Assembly (NCBI GenBank): GCA_026636295.1
Contig: CP089461.1
Coordinates: 310,001 to 374,000, forward strand
DNA from: Medakamo hakoo
Taxonomy: Eukaryota; Chlorophyta; Trebouxiophyceae; Coccomyxaceae
Length of the DNA stretch: 64,000 nt
Direction of reading: 5' to 3'
A program made the position numbers and the translations under genes. The notes below the pieces were generated by a model. The model was not told the DNA's origin, did not search any database, and saw only the letters and a program-made list of their open reading frames with translations. Positions 19,063 to 28,620 of this stretch are shown in pieces. Every line of letters starts with the position of its first letter. Position 1 is the first letter of the stretch.

Positions 19063-20958
19063 ATGCGCGGCTTCCCCACCGCCCGCCGCCACGGCGGCCG
19101 GGACGCCCTGGCCTGCTGCTTCCTACTCCTCATCCTGGCCAGCGTGACACCCGCCCTGGTCCAGGCACAAAAACCGGCGGGCGGCGATGCCATCGCCAAG
19201 AAAACGGCGACGACGACGACGACGGCGGTCGTCGCCTCGACCAAGGCCGGCGCTGCTGGAGGGAAAGCCGCCGCGGCGGGCACCGTCCCGGACCCGGCGG
19301 CCATCCACACGCCCGACTACTCCATCTACCGGTCGGCAGATGAGGTCCGGGCCCGCGTCGCGGCCATCGTGGCGGCCCACCCGGAGACCATGCGCCTGGA
19401 CGAGGTCGTCGAGGTCGGGGAACCGGATGGCGGCGCCTCCAAAAGCCGCGCGCCGTACGCCGCCAGCCTGACGGTCGTGACGGTCGCCCTGGGCGGCCTG
19501 CCGGAGGCCGTGCGTGCGTCCGCGCCCGACCCGGCGTCCCCGCCGCCCAAAAACGCGAGCGCCGTCATCGCCGCGGCCGACCCGCCCGGCGCGTGGGACG
19601 ACTCGTACCGCCTGCTCCTGAGTTTTGGGGAGCACGGCCGCGAGCTGATCACGGTCGAGGCGGGGCTGGCCCTGCTGGACCTGCTCGCCCTGGGCGCGGA
19701 CGGCGCGGCGGCGGCGGCGGTGGCAGGCGGCGACGGCGTGAACGCGCCCCGCCGCGCGGGCCCCAAAACGGCAGCCACCGCCGCCGCGCTGTCCGCCGCC
19801 CTGAAGCAGTCCGTCTTCAAAATCGTGCCCATGGAAAACGCGGGCGGGCGGGGACGCGTGGAAGCCGGCGCCCTGTGCGAGCGCAAAAACGGGCGCGGCG
19901 TCGACCCAAACCGCAACTGGGCGTTGGACTGGGGCGGCAAGGAACCGGATTACGACCCGTCCGAAGAGTTTCCCGGCCTGGCCCCCTTTTCCGAGCCGGA
20001 GCCTGCCGTCTTGCGCGCCCTTGCGACGGCCTTCCTGCCGCACGCCTGGGTGAACGCGCATTCGGGCATGGAAGCCCTCTTCATGCCGTACGACCACGCT
20101 GCGTCCATCCCCGACGGCCCCGGCCCCGCCGCCACCCTCGCCCTGCTCCGCTCCCTCAACGGGCCCGCGTGTGGGGGGCGGTGCGCTGTGGGCTCGGGCG
20201 GCGCGGCCGTCGGCTACCTGGCGCACGGCACGGCGACCGACTGGATGTGGGGCGCGCTGGGCGTGCCCGTGTCCACGACCTGGGAGATTTATGGGGACGA
20301 GGCGGCCCCGCCGGACGATTGTTTCCGCATGTTCAACCCGATCGTGGGGGGGAGGCCCGCCGTGGACGAGGTGGCGGGCAGGTGGGCGCGGGCTGTGCTG
20401 CTGCTCGCGGGTCACCTGCCCGCCCACCCGGACGTGAAGCTGGGCGGCGCGGCGCGGAGGGAGCGCGCGGCGGCCGCGGCGAGTGCTGCGGCCGCGCTGG
20501 ACGCAGACGCGGCAGTGCGCGCGGCCGCGGGCGTGGCGGCCGAGGAAATGGGGAGCGGCGGCGGAGGCGACGAGGCCGTCGACGCCCAGCCGGAACCCGA
20601 GCAGCCCAAGAAGCCCGCACCGCCGCCGCCGGCGGACGAGGCCGCGGCTGCGGCGGCGACGACAGAAGAGGAGGCGGCGCTCGCGGCGCGCGCGGCGGAA
20701 GCGGAAGTGGTCGCAGCCGAAGCAGCGGCCGCCTTCCAGCGGGCGAGCGAGCAGGCGGCCGCTCGCGTCGCGCCTGGCACGCGGTGGTCGCCCGCGCTCG
20801 CGATGTCGGGCGCGGTCCTGGCTGCCGTCGCCGTCCTGGCGTGGCGGCGGCGGCGGCGGCGGGGCGGCGGTGGCGGTGGTGGGTTGGGCGGGCCGGGCTT
20901 GCCAGTCGCTGCGGCGGCGGCCGTGCCGGCCTCGCCACCCCGGCGGCTGGCGCCGTGA
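19063..20958 (+). CDS. M14 zinc carboxypeptidase, membrane-anchored, secreted
   Basis: A single exon of 631 residues. A basic start precedes a signal peptide (ALACCFLLLILASVTPALVQ). The catalytic domain has HGRE (zinc ligands His and Glu of HxxE) in LSFGEHGRELITVEAGLALL. It also has GVDPNRNWALDWG (substrate-binding Asn-Arg) and a third zinc His in WVNAHSGMEALFMPYDH. The general base Glu is likely that of TTWEIYGDE. The C-terminus has a long Ala/Glu region and a hydrophobic segment (LAMSGAVLAAVAVLAW) followed by an Arg run, so it is probably a type I membrane protein with a short cytosolic tail. The family is clear, and specificity (A/B versus D/E) is not determined. Confidence 0.85.
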   Translation: MRGFPTARRHGGRDALACCFLLLILASVTPALVQAQKPAGGDAIAKKTATTTTTAVVASTKAGAAGGKAAAAGTVPDPAAIHTPDYSIYRSADEVRARVAAIVAAHPETMRLDEVVEVGEPDGGASKSRAPYAASLTVVTVALGGLPEAVRASAPDPASPPPKNASAVIAAADPPGAWDDSYRLLLSFGEHGRELITVEAGLALLDLLALGADGAAAAAVAGGDGVNAPRRAGPKTAATAAALSAALKQSVFKIVPMENAGGRGRVEAGALCERKNGRGVDPNRNWALDWGGKEPDYDPSEEFPGLAPFSEPEPAVLRALATAFLPHAWVNAHSGMEALFMPYDHAASIPDGPGPAATLALLRSLNGPACGGRCAVGSGGAAVGYLAHGTATDWMWGALGVPVSTTWEIYGDEAAPPDDCFRMFNPIVGGRPAVDEVAGRWARAVLLLAGHLPAHPDVKLGGAARRERAAAAASAAAALDADAAVRAAAGVAAEEMGSGGGGDEAVDAQPEPEQPKKPAPPPPADEAAAAAATTEEEAALAARAAEAEVVAAEAAAAFQRASEQAAARVAPGTRWSPALAMSGAVLAAVAVLAWRRRRRRGGGGGGGLGGPGLPVAAAAAVPASPPRRLAP

Positions 20959-21171
20959 GTTTTTTGCTTTAGCTTGTGTGTTACATCAGAATGTGAGAGA
21001 GATGAGAGAGGTTGAGGGATGGGATGGAAGGGGAGAGCAGGTCGGGTGTGTGCGGCCAGACCTCGTTTCGGCGAATCGGCCGTGAACTAGTAGCACGGCT
21101 CGCGGCGCCCTGGCCCCTACATAGCTCCATCTTCCTTTCCCACGGCGTGTACACGCGTCTGCCGTACAGCC

Positions 21172-23158
21172 ATGGCACCGTCGTTTGGTGCGAGGCCCCC
21201 ACGCGCGGCCGCAGCGGCCGCCCGCGCGCACGCCGTCGGCCGCCGCGCCGTCACCGCACCGCAACTGCTGTCCCGCACGGCCACGTCCGCATTCGCCTCC
21301 ACGTCCGGCACTCTCCATAGCACGTACCCAATCCCACGCACATGGGGTGGCAGTGCTGCGCCGCCCTCCCCCCTCCGTGGTCCGCTCCCTCCGGCTGCAA
21401 TGTTCGACTCGCTCGCCGTCGGCCTTGAGAAAGCCTGGGACTCTGTCCGCAAGGATGGCAAGCTGACGGCCGACAACATCAAGACGCCCATGCGTGAGAT
21501 CCGGCGGGCGTTGTTGGAAGCGGATGTGAGTTGATTTTGTGCAGGGGGACTGGCGGGAGGAAGGCGGAAAAACAGACGGCGCGCGCCCTCCCGACCTCGC
21601 CCGCCCGCCCTGTCGGCCCTTATCCTCAACCCATCCACTCGCCGTCCTCTCTTTTCCCAGGTCTCCCTGCCCGTCGTCCGCCAGTTTGTGGCGCGCGTCG
21701 AGGAGAAAGCCCTGGGCGTCAAGGTCATCAAAGGCGTCAAGCCGGACCAACAGCTGGTCAAGGTGCGTGGGGCGTGGGCCGTGTTGTTTTTTGTTGGTGG
21801 GGTGGGCGTGCCTCCAGCCCCCCGGCCGGCCTCACGCACACGCTCCACACCACTCCCTCCCATCCCCCCCCCCCCCCCGTCAGGTCGTCTACGACGAGCT
21901 GAAAGAGCTGATGGGCGGGGAAGCCGCCGACCTGGTCGTCCCCCCACCCGGGTCCGGCCCCCGCGTCATTCTGATGGCCGGCCTGCAGGGCGTCGGCAAG
22001 ACGACCGCGTGCGGCAAGCTGGCCAAGCACTTGCAGGGCCGCGGGCAGTCCGTCATGATGGTCGCCACGGACGTGTACCGCCCCGCCGCCATCGACCAGC
22101 TGGTCAGCCTGGGCAAGCGCGTCAACGTGCCTGTGTTCGAGATGGGGAACAAGGTCAAGCCGGCCGAGATTGCGGCCAAGGGGCTGGAGGCGGCGAGGGC
22201 GGCGGGCGTGGACGCCGTCATCGTCGACACGGCCGGCCGCCTGCAGATCGACCAGTCCATGATGGACGAGCTGAAAGACGTGGCGGCCGTGGTCAACCCG
22301 ACGGACACGCTGCTCGTCGTCGACGCGATGACGGGCCAGGAAGCGGCGGCGCTGGCCGCCGCGTTTGGGGCGGCCGCGCCCCTGACGGGCGTGGTCCTCA
22401 CAAAAATGGATGGCGACGCGCGCGGCGGAGCCGCGCTCTCCGTCCGCGCTGTGTCGGGCAAGCCCATCAAATTCGTGGGGACGGGCGAAAAACTGGACGC
22501 GTTGGAACAGTTTTACCCTGATCGCTTGGCTGGGCGCATCCTGGGCATGGGCGACGTCCTGTCCCTGGTCGAAAAAGCGGAGGCGGCCATCGCGGAAAAG
22601 GACGCGGAAGCGATGACGAAACGCATGCTCGCCGCCAAGTTTGATTTCAACGACTTCCTGAAGCAGTACGAAGCCGTGACGGGCATGGGCGGCATGGGCG
22701 CCCTCATGAAGATGCTGCCCGGCATGGCGTCCATCACGGACAAGCAGCTGGCCGCGGCGGAAGCCCAGTTCAAAGTCTACAAGTCGATGATTGATTCCAT
22801 GACGCCGGGGGAGAGGGAGGACCCGGACTTGCTGGCCCGCGTGCCCTCCCGCCGCCGCCGCGTCGCCCGTGGGTCTGGTCGTTCGGAAACGGATGTCGCG
22901 GGCCTCCTCGCCACTTTCGCGGGCATGCGGTCGCGCATGCGGTCGCTGTCGTCCATGCTGACGGGCGGTGGGGCCGGCGCGCCGCCGGGCATGCTGTCGA
23001 ACGAAGAGTTGATGGAAGCGACGGTGAACACGGCGGCGGCGGGCGTGCCGGCGGGTAAAGTGAGGAGGCGGAAGCCGAAGCGCGCTGCTGTGACGCGCGG
23101 CGGGGGTGGGGGGTTTGGCGGTGGGAAGAAGGCGGTGGCGGCCAAGACGGCGGCGTGA
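21172..23158 (+). CDS. chloroplast signal recognition particle GTPase cpSRP54
   Basis: Exons 21172..21525, 21661..21762 and 21884..23158 give 576 residues. About 75 residues rich in Ala/Arg/Ser precede the N domain ([20 protein letters not shown]), consistent with a plastid transit peptide. The G domain shows [15 protein letters not shown] (P-loop), [20 protein letters not shown] and [14 protein letters not shown]. The M domain is Met-rich ([15 protein letters not shown]) and ends in a basic VRRRKPKRA motif, like the cpSRP43-binding motif of plant cpSRP54. It delivers light-harvesting and other thylakoid proteins to Alb3 with cpFtsY. The chloroplast form is favoured over the cytosolic form by the leader and by this tail. 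Confidence 0.92.
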
Positions 23159-23289
23159 GAGGACGGGTGAAGAGGAGGTAAAAAAACACCTCTCTCACTG
23201 TCCAAGGTTTTTCGCTGTGTTTCCACAGAGCTTCCTTCCGGCGCCCTGGGCGTTTTTCCGCGCCCTCCCACCCTCACGCACCACACACC

Positions 23290-23637
23290 ATGCCCCGTCT
23301 GGCCGCCCTGCTCCTCTTCGCCCTGGCGGCCGGGTCGGCAGCGGCAGCGGCCGACGGCGTCGGCCGCAAGCACGGCCCGCACAAACGCGACGCCGCCGAC
23401 GCCGACGCCCAACCAGACGTCGTCTCGGGCGCCGCCCTCGCGTCGTCGCCCCCACCCAACGTCAAGAAGTCGACAGCCGGCGAAGGCCTGGCACCCTTCG
23501 ACTCGCCCGGAGCGGCGCTGCTGTACCGTGTTGCGACCGCACTCGGCGCGAACGAAGACGGCGCCGCGTCGCCGCTGCCCAAGCCGGCCGCGCCACCGGT
23601 GGACGTGGCGGCGGCGGGCGCGGCGCTCATGGGGTGA
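23290..23637 (+). CDS. small secreted or lumenal protein, unknown
   Basis: A 115-residue ORF starts with a clean signal peptide (MPRLAALLLFALAAGSAAAA) and a likely cleavage before ADG. The mature part is about 95 residues, hydrophilic, Ala/Pro-rich, with no cysteine and no recognised domain. It sits 131 bases downstream of cpSRP54 on the same strand. I judge it real because of the signal peptide and ATG context (CACACCATGCC), but it could be a chance ORF. Confidence 0.45.
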   Translation: MPRLAALLLFALAAGSAAAAADGVGRKHGPHKRDAADADAQPDVVSGAALASSPPPNVKKSTAGEGLAPFDSPGAALLYRVATALGANEDGAASPLPKPAAPPVDVAAAGAALMG

Positions 23638-23976
23638 CCCGTGAACGCTCGCCCACCCAGCGCGCCTGCGTGCGCTGGTGATTTGGGAGGAGGGAGGGAC
23701 GGACGGCGGCGGCGTTTCTAAAATTGGCGCATGCGACGCGCCGTCGAGGGCACGCGTGCCCGGCGCCCGCTTCCCCGCCCGCCACCGCCTTTCCCCACCA
23801 CACGCCGCTTTTGCTTTGCTTCAGGGAGGGAACAGAAGAGAGGAGGGGGGAGTCGTCGTCTTGTGTGAAAGAAAAACAAGCGTTCTTAGAGAAAAAACAC
23901 ACCACACACTCGCACTCCACGCTCGACGGCAACCCACCACCACCCCTCTCCCCTCCCCGCCACGCCTCCACTCCCT
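23638..23976. other. gap between convergent genes
   Basis: Sequence between the small secreted ORF and the stop of the PP2A scaffold gene. It is less GC-rich toward 23860-23900 with A-runs. I see no gene or structured RNA. Confidence 0.45.
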
Positions 23977-26124
23977 TCACGCCGCGGCCACGCCGTCACA
24001 GCTGGCCAGCGCCCGGCGAGCGAAGAAGCGCACGTCCGCGTCCGCGTCTTCGGCCAGCGCCGCCAGCGTGGGGCGGACGGCGCGGTCCACCGCGCCCGGT
24101 TCCACGAGCGGCGCGACGCGCTCGAGCTGCTTCGCGACGGCGAAGCGGACGTTGGGCACGCGGTCGCCGGCCGCGGCCGTCAGGGCGGGCAGCAGGGTCC
24201 CCGCCAGGACGTCGTGCGAGACGGCGGGAGCCAGGGAGGCCAGGGCCGCCAGGACGGTCTCGCGGCGGAGGTAGTGCGGGTCGGGCGACGAGGCCAGGGC
24301 CAGCAACGGCGGCAGGAGGTGCGCGGCCGCCCACTCCGGCCCGAACGCGGAGGCGAGGCGGGCCAGGGCCCGCGCCGCGGCATCGCGCACCGCCGCCACC
24401 GCGTCGCCCAACCAGCGCAGGACCTGCGGGCCCAGGCGGGCTTCGACGGCGGCCGGGCCGAGCTGGGTGGCCAGGGCGGGGACGTGCTCGATGACGGCCA
24501 GGCGGACGCGCCAGTGCCGGTCGGACGCGAGCGCTTCGACGGCGGGCAGGAGGGACTGGGCGAGCAGGTCCAGGCCGACGACGGCGTGGACGGCGTCCAG
24601 GCGGGCGATGACGGCCAGGCGCGCGTCGGGCGCTTCGTCCCGCAGCAGCGACAGGATGACGGGCAGCAGGTGGGTGACCGTGCCGTCCCGCCCCAGCACG
24701 GGCGCCAGCTCCATGACGACGCTGGCCAGGGCGGACCGGACGTGCGGGGAGGCGTCCGCCGCCAGTTCGGCGACGGCGGGCAGGATGGAGGCGACGGCCG
24801 GTTCGGCCGCGCCGACCGCGCCACACACCGCCGCTACTTGGCCGGCCGCCGCGGCGCGCACCTCCGCTTCCGCATCGCGCAACAGGCGGACAAAGGCCGG
24901 GACGAGCTCGGCGCCTGGGGAGCCGGTCGCGGTCACGGCGGCCGCGCCGCCCAGGGCGGTCGCAAGGGCCGGGACCTGGGACGCCGCGTTGTAGCGGACG
25001 CGCCACGACGGGTCGGCCGCCAGTTTCAGGGCGAGCGGCAGCACCGCGCCCGCGGCGTCGGACGGGCCCAGGAGGGCGGCCAGCGGTCCGCAGGCGGAGA
25101 CGGCCAGCAGGCGGACGGAGTCCTGGTCGTCGGCGGCGAGGGCGGAAAAGGCGGGCAGGAGGTCGGCGCGCGCGTCGTCGGCGCCCGCCTCCTTGGCCAG
25201 GGCGGCCAGCGCGCCCGCCGCCGCCCGGCGCACCATGGGCGTGTCGTCTTTGGCCAGGCGGTCCCGGAACAGGGCGCGCAAGCCGGCGCGGGCCGTCGCG
25301 GCGGCGGAGGCGCCCGCCCCGCCGGCGGCCGCGTACGCGGCCGGGAGCAGCCCACACGCCGAGACGCGCGAAGTGAACCAGTCGCCCGCCGCCAGGCGTT
25401 GGACGAGCGGCCCCGCCGCCGCCGCCGCGTCTCCGGCCGACATTTCGGCGAGGACGGCGCGCAAGGACGCGGCGGCCGCGTCCCGGACGACCGTCTCCTC
25501 GACGGAGGCCAGGGCCTCCAGCGGCGGGATGAGGGACGCCGCGTGCTTGGGCCCGCCGACGAGCGGCACGAACCGGCCGAGCTCCTCGGCCATGGCCAGC
25601 AGGACTTCGTCCTCGTCGTCCTGCGGTGTGAAGGCGTCGTTGAGTGAGCGTGTGCGTGTGTATGACGGCCGTGCGCAGCCCCGTCCCTCCATCCATCCAC
25701 CCCATCAAAAAAAAAAAAAAATCGCCCCCCCACCTGCGCCTCGGTCAGGAAGGGAATGAGTTCGGCGCGCGTGCGGGCTTCGCCCAAGGCCAGCGCGATG
25801 GTGGACAGGCGCTTGACGCTGTTTAGGCGCAGCGCGACGTCCTCATTCTTGAGCTCGTCGCTGTGGGGATGGGTGGAGTGGAGGGGTGGGTGAACCCGTG
25901 GCGGGGCGGGGAAGAGGCGACGCGGGCAGGCGCGGCGCGCAATGGAGAGAGAGGCGCGGAGGTTTGTTTTTCGTCGCGCGCGCCGCCCAGCCCGCACGTC
26001 CGTCCACCACCCACACACGCGCGTGCGGCGCATGCGCCCGCACCCACCCAACTCACATGAGAATCGCGATGGGGTACAGGCTGTTGTCGCCGCCCGACGC
26101 GTCCATCGGCGTGGGCTGCGACAT
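23977..26124 (-). CDS. PP2A 65-kDa scaffold subunit A
   Basis: Exons 26124..26057, 25860..25734 and 25620..23977 join to 612 residues, close to the ~590 of the family. The start ([20 protein letters not shown], then [38 protein letters not shown]) is the canonical PR65 N-terminus. The rest is tandem HEAT repeats, with typical segments [39 protein letters not shown] and [20 protein letters not shown]. The scaffold holds the catalytic C and regulatory B subunits of protein phosphatase 2A. The family is firm. Confidence 0.95.
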
Positions 26125-26448
26125 ATTTCGTCTGTATGTGTTGGCTTCGCTGTGCGCGCGCACAAGCTCTCTCAGGTTGCGTCGGCGAGGATGGCGGGTG
26201 GCACGCGCGGACGCACGTGCGAGGGACGAGGGTGTGAGTGACGCTTTGCCCGTCCTCCCCTCGCGTTTCGCCGGTTTGAGAAGCCATCGCTCACACACGG
26301 CCAAACCGAAAAAAGAGAACACACAGAGCAGGAAACAGTCGCGACGCCCTCCTGCCCGATGCCCTCTCACCGCCTGCAACCGTGTGCGGCGTGACCTCAG
26401 GCATACGCCTAGACTCGCGGCATCGTTGAAAAAAGTCGAACAAATCCC
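26125..26448. other. divergent promoter region PP2A-A / TAM41
   Basis: About 320 bases between two divergent starts. The composition is mixed and there is an A-rich run near 26305-26335. No gene is seen. Confidence 0.45.
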
Positions 26449-27576
26449 ATGCCGCCGCCCCAACCACCCGCGCAGGCGCTCGACCTGTCCACCGCGCTGT
26501 CCGCTCTCCCACCCCCGTCCGCGGCCTGGGCCTACGGCTCCGCCGTCTTCGCCCAGCCCGGCCTGTACGGAGCAGGAGACACGGAGGCAGCGCCCATGGT
26601 GGATTTCTTGCTGGCCGTCGACGACCCGGGCGCCTGGCACGAAGCAAACCTGAGGGCCAACCCGCGCCATTACACGGGCTGGGCCGCCCGCACGCTCCTG
26701 GGCGGGCGCGGGCTGGCCTGGCTGGCCGACAACGTCGGCGCGGGCATGCACTTCAACACGGGCTTGGCATGGCCGGGGGACCGCGACGGGCGGACGCTCA
26801 AGTACGGGGTCGTGTCCCTGCACCGCCTCGCGTCAGACCTGCTGGCGTGGGACCGCCTGTACGCGGCGGGCCGCCTGCACAAGCCGGCGGTGCAGGTTGC
26901 AGGCGGTGCCGGAGGTGACGTCCTGCTGCCCGCCGTCCCGTCCGCCGGCCTGCCGCCCACGCCGCTGTCGGCCGCGCTGGAGGCCAACCGCAGGTCCGCC
27001 GCGGCCGCGGCGCTCCTGACCCTGCCACCCCGCTTCTCCCTGCCCGCCTTCCGGTCCGCCGTCGTCGGCCTGTCGTACACGGGCGACGTGCGGACGACGG
27101 TGAGGGCGGAGGACGGGGCCAAGGTCGACCGCATCGCGGCGGGCGCGGCGCGGGAGTTGGACGGGCTGTACGCGCCGCACCTGGCCGGCCCGGTCGGGCG
27201 GGCCGCCGGCGCGGTCGCACTCCCCAGCCTGGGCGGTGGTGGGGGGCGCGGCGGCGGCGGCGCGCCCGCCGCCGCGGTGCCCTGGGTCCAGGACCCGCGG
27301 CCGGAGGCGCGGGCAGCCCTGGCGGCCCGCCTGCCCCCGGCCCTGGCGGCGCGGGTGGCTCGGGCTGCGGGCGCGCCGACGGCCGCGGCCGCGGTCGCGT
27401 GCGCGGTCGAGCGGGGCGGGCACGAGGCCGGCGCGTCGCTCGTGCGGGCCGCCCTGGCGTCCACGGTGCGCGCGTCGTCTGCGAGGGCTGCCTTGGCCGG
27501 GCTCATTGCGTCGGGCCCGGGCGTCGCGGCCTGGTACGTCGGCCGCAAGTTGAGGAAGGGGTGGCGGGGTGCTTGA
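26449..27576 (+). CDS. mitochondrial CDP-diacylglycerol synthase TAM41
   Basis: A single exon of 375 residues. Family motifs are clear: WAYGSAVFAQPG (nucleotidyltransferase GS motif), MVDFLLAVDDPGAWHEANLR (catalytic Asp region), NPRHYTG, then LKYGVVSLHRLASDLLAWDR, LYAAGRLHKPA, and SALLTLPPRF-like LTLPPRFSLPAF. FRSAVVGLSYTGDVRTTVRAE contains the conserved SYxGD. TAM41 makes CDP-diacylglycerol from phosphatidic acid in the inner mitochondrial membrane for cardiolipin and phosphatidylglycerol. No obvious presequence is seen; the fungal and animal enzymes are peripheral on the matrix side. Confidence 0.9.
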   Translation: MPPPQPPAQALDLSTALSALPPPSAAWAYGSAVFAQPGLYGAGDTEAAPMVDFLLAVDDPGAWHEANLRANPRHYTGWAARTLLGGRGLAWLADNVGAGMHFNTGLAWPGDRDGRTLKYGVVSLHRLASDLLAWDRLYAAGRLHKPAVQVAGGAGGDVLLPAVPSAGLPPTPLSAALEANRRSAAAAALLTLPPRFSLPAFRSAVVGLSYTGDVRTTVRAEDGAKVDRIAAGAARELDGLYAPHLAGPVGRAAGAVALPSLGGGGGRGGGGAPAAAVPWVQDPRPEARAALAARLPPALAARVARAAGAPTAAAAVACAVERGGHEAGASLVRAALASTVRASSARAALAGLIASGPGVAAWYVGRKLRKGWRGA

Positions 27577-27652
27577 AAACACTTTTGTTAGGTCAACAAG
27601 GGCGGGACTAGGCGCAGCTAGCGGGTGTCTCTCCTTTTTTTTACACATCGTC

Positions 27653-28477
27653 TCACAGCAGCTTCAGCTCGCCGGTGACGCCATCCACGCCCGCCCCATC
27701 GGCAAGAAGGGCGAGGACAGTCCGACTATCAGGCGCGACTTGTGTACGCCCGGCGTCGACGACCATGTGCGTCGCGACGCCCGCGGCCGCGGCCGCTTTC
27801 TGCAGTGCCAGCAGCTCGGCCTCAGACTCGACCCGCAAACACACTTTGGTCGCGCCGCTCGCCTCCCACTCCTTGACGACCGGATCCTTGCGGTGGCGCA
27901 ACTTCTTGTACAGGCCCAGGCAGGCGTGGCAGCACTGGGCGGCCGTCTTTCCGCGGCCCATCTGCAAATCCCGGCGGACGACGAGGACCATTTTGGGCAG
28001 GGCCGGGTCGGCCAGGGACGCGGCGGACGGCGGGCGTGGAGCCGTGGACGGGGGTGGGACTGTGGAGGGGGTGATGCGAGCGAATGGGTGGGTGGGTGTG
28101 TTTCGGGGACGGCGTGTAACTCGTTGTGCACGGGCGGCCCCGTTCTTTTTCTTCCATCCTCGTCGGGAGGGAGGTTGAGCACGGGGCGAACACGCATGCA
28201 AAAAAAAGCGGCCACCCCGTGACGCGAGCACCGTCCCCTCTGCGCACGTCCGGCAGGCGCAGGGCCCGTCCAGAGCCTCCCTGCACAGCGCTGGATTCCG
28301 AGCTCGGCCCGCACCTTTCTTCGCGCCGGCCTTGCCTTTCCCCGCCGATGCCGACGCCGACGGCGAGAGCAGCGCGTCCAGGCTGCCCGTCGTCAGGTAG
28401 ACGGCCGCCGTGTAGCCGGCCGCCAGCCCGAGCAACAGGCCGGTGACGAAGCCACCGTTGCCTGAGGTGGACGACAT
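27653..28477 (-). CDS. peptidyl-tRNA hydrolase 2 (PTH2), membrane-anchored
   Basis: Exons 28477..28315 and 28059..27653 (donor GTGCGG, acceptor CCACAG) give 189 residues. Exon 1 encodes a short N-terminus and a hydrophobic anchor (GFVTGLLLGLAAGYTAAVYL), as in human PTRH2/Bit1 of the mitochondrial outer membrane. Exon 2 holds the catalytic domain: KMVLVVRRDLQMGRGKTAAQ, CCHACLGLYKKL, THMVVDAGRTQVAPDSRTVL. The enzyme releases peptides from prematurely dissociated peptidyl-tRNA. The family is firm, and the location is inferred from the anchor. Confidence 0.93.
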   Translation of the reverse strand: MSSTSGNGGFVTGLLLGLAAGYTAAVYLTTGSLDALLSPSASASAGKGKAGAKKGAGRARNPALCREALDGPCACRTCAEGTVLASRGGRFFLHACSPRAQPPSRRGWKKKNGAARAQRVTRRPRNTPTHPFARITPSTVPPPSTAPRPPSAASLADPALPKMVLVVRRDLQMGRGKTAAQCCHACLGLYKKLRHRKDPVVKEWEASGATKVCLRVESEAELLALQKAAAAAGVATHMVVDAGRTQVAPDSRTVLALLADGAGVDGVTGELKLL

Positions 28478-28620
28478 TTGGTTGTGGTCGTGGGCGTCCG
28501 TGCGCTTTGTTTTATTGTGGAGTGAAGACACGAGCGTTGCAAACGCCCGGCCTCCTCCATCCATCCATCCATCAACCATTCCCCCTCCCCCTCCCGTCCG
28601 CCCCCAAATTAAAATTAAAA

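Noticed and set aside
24214-25647. 477-residue plus-strand ORF opposite the PP2A scaffold gene
   Set aside because: Gly/Arg/Gln-rich with no domain. The minus strand encodes clear HEAT repeats over the same bases.
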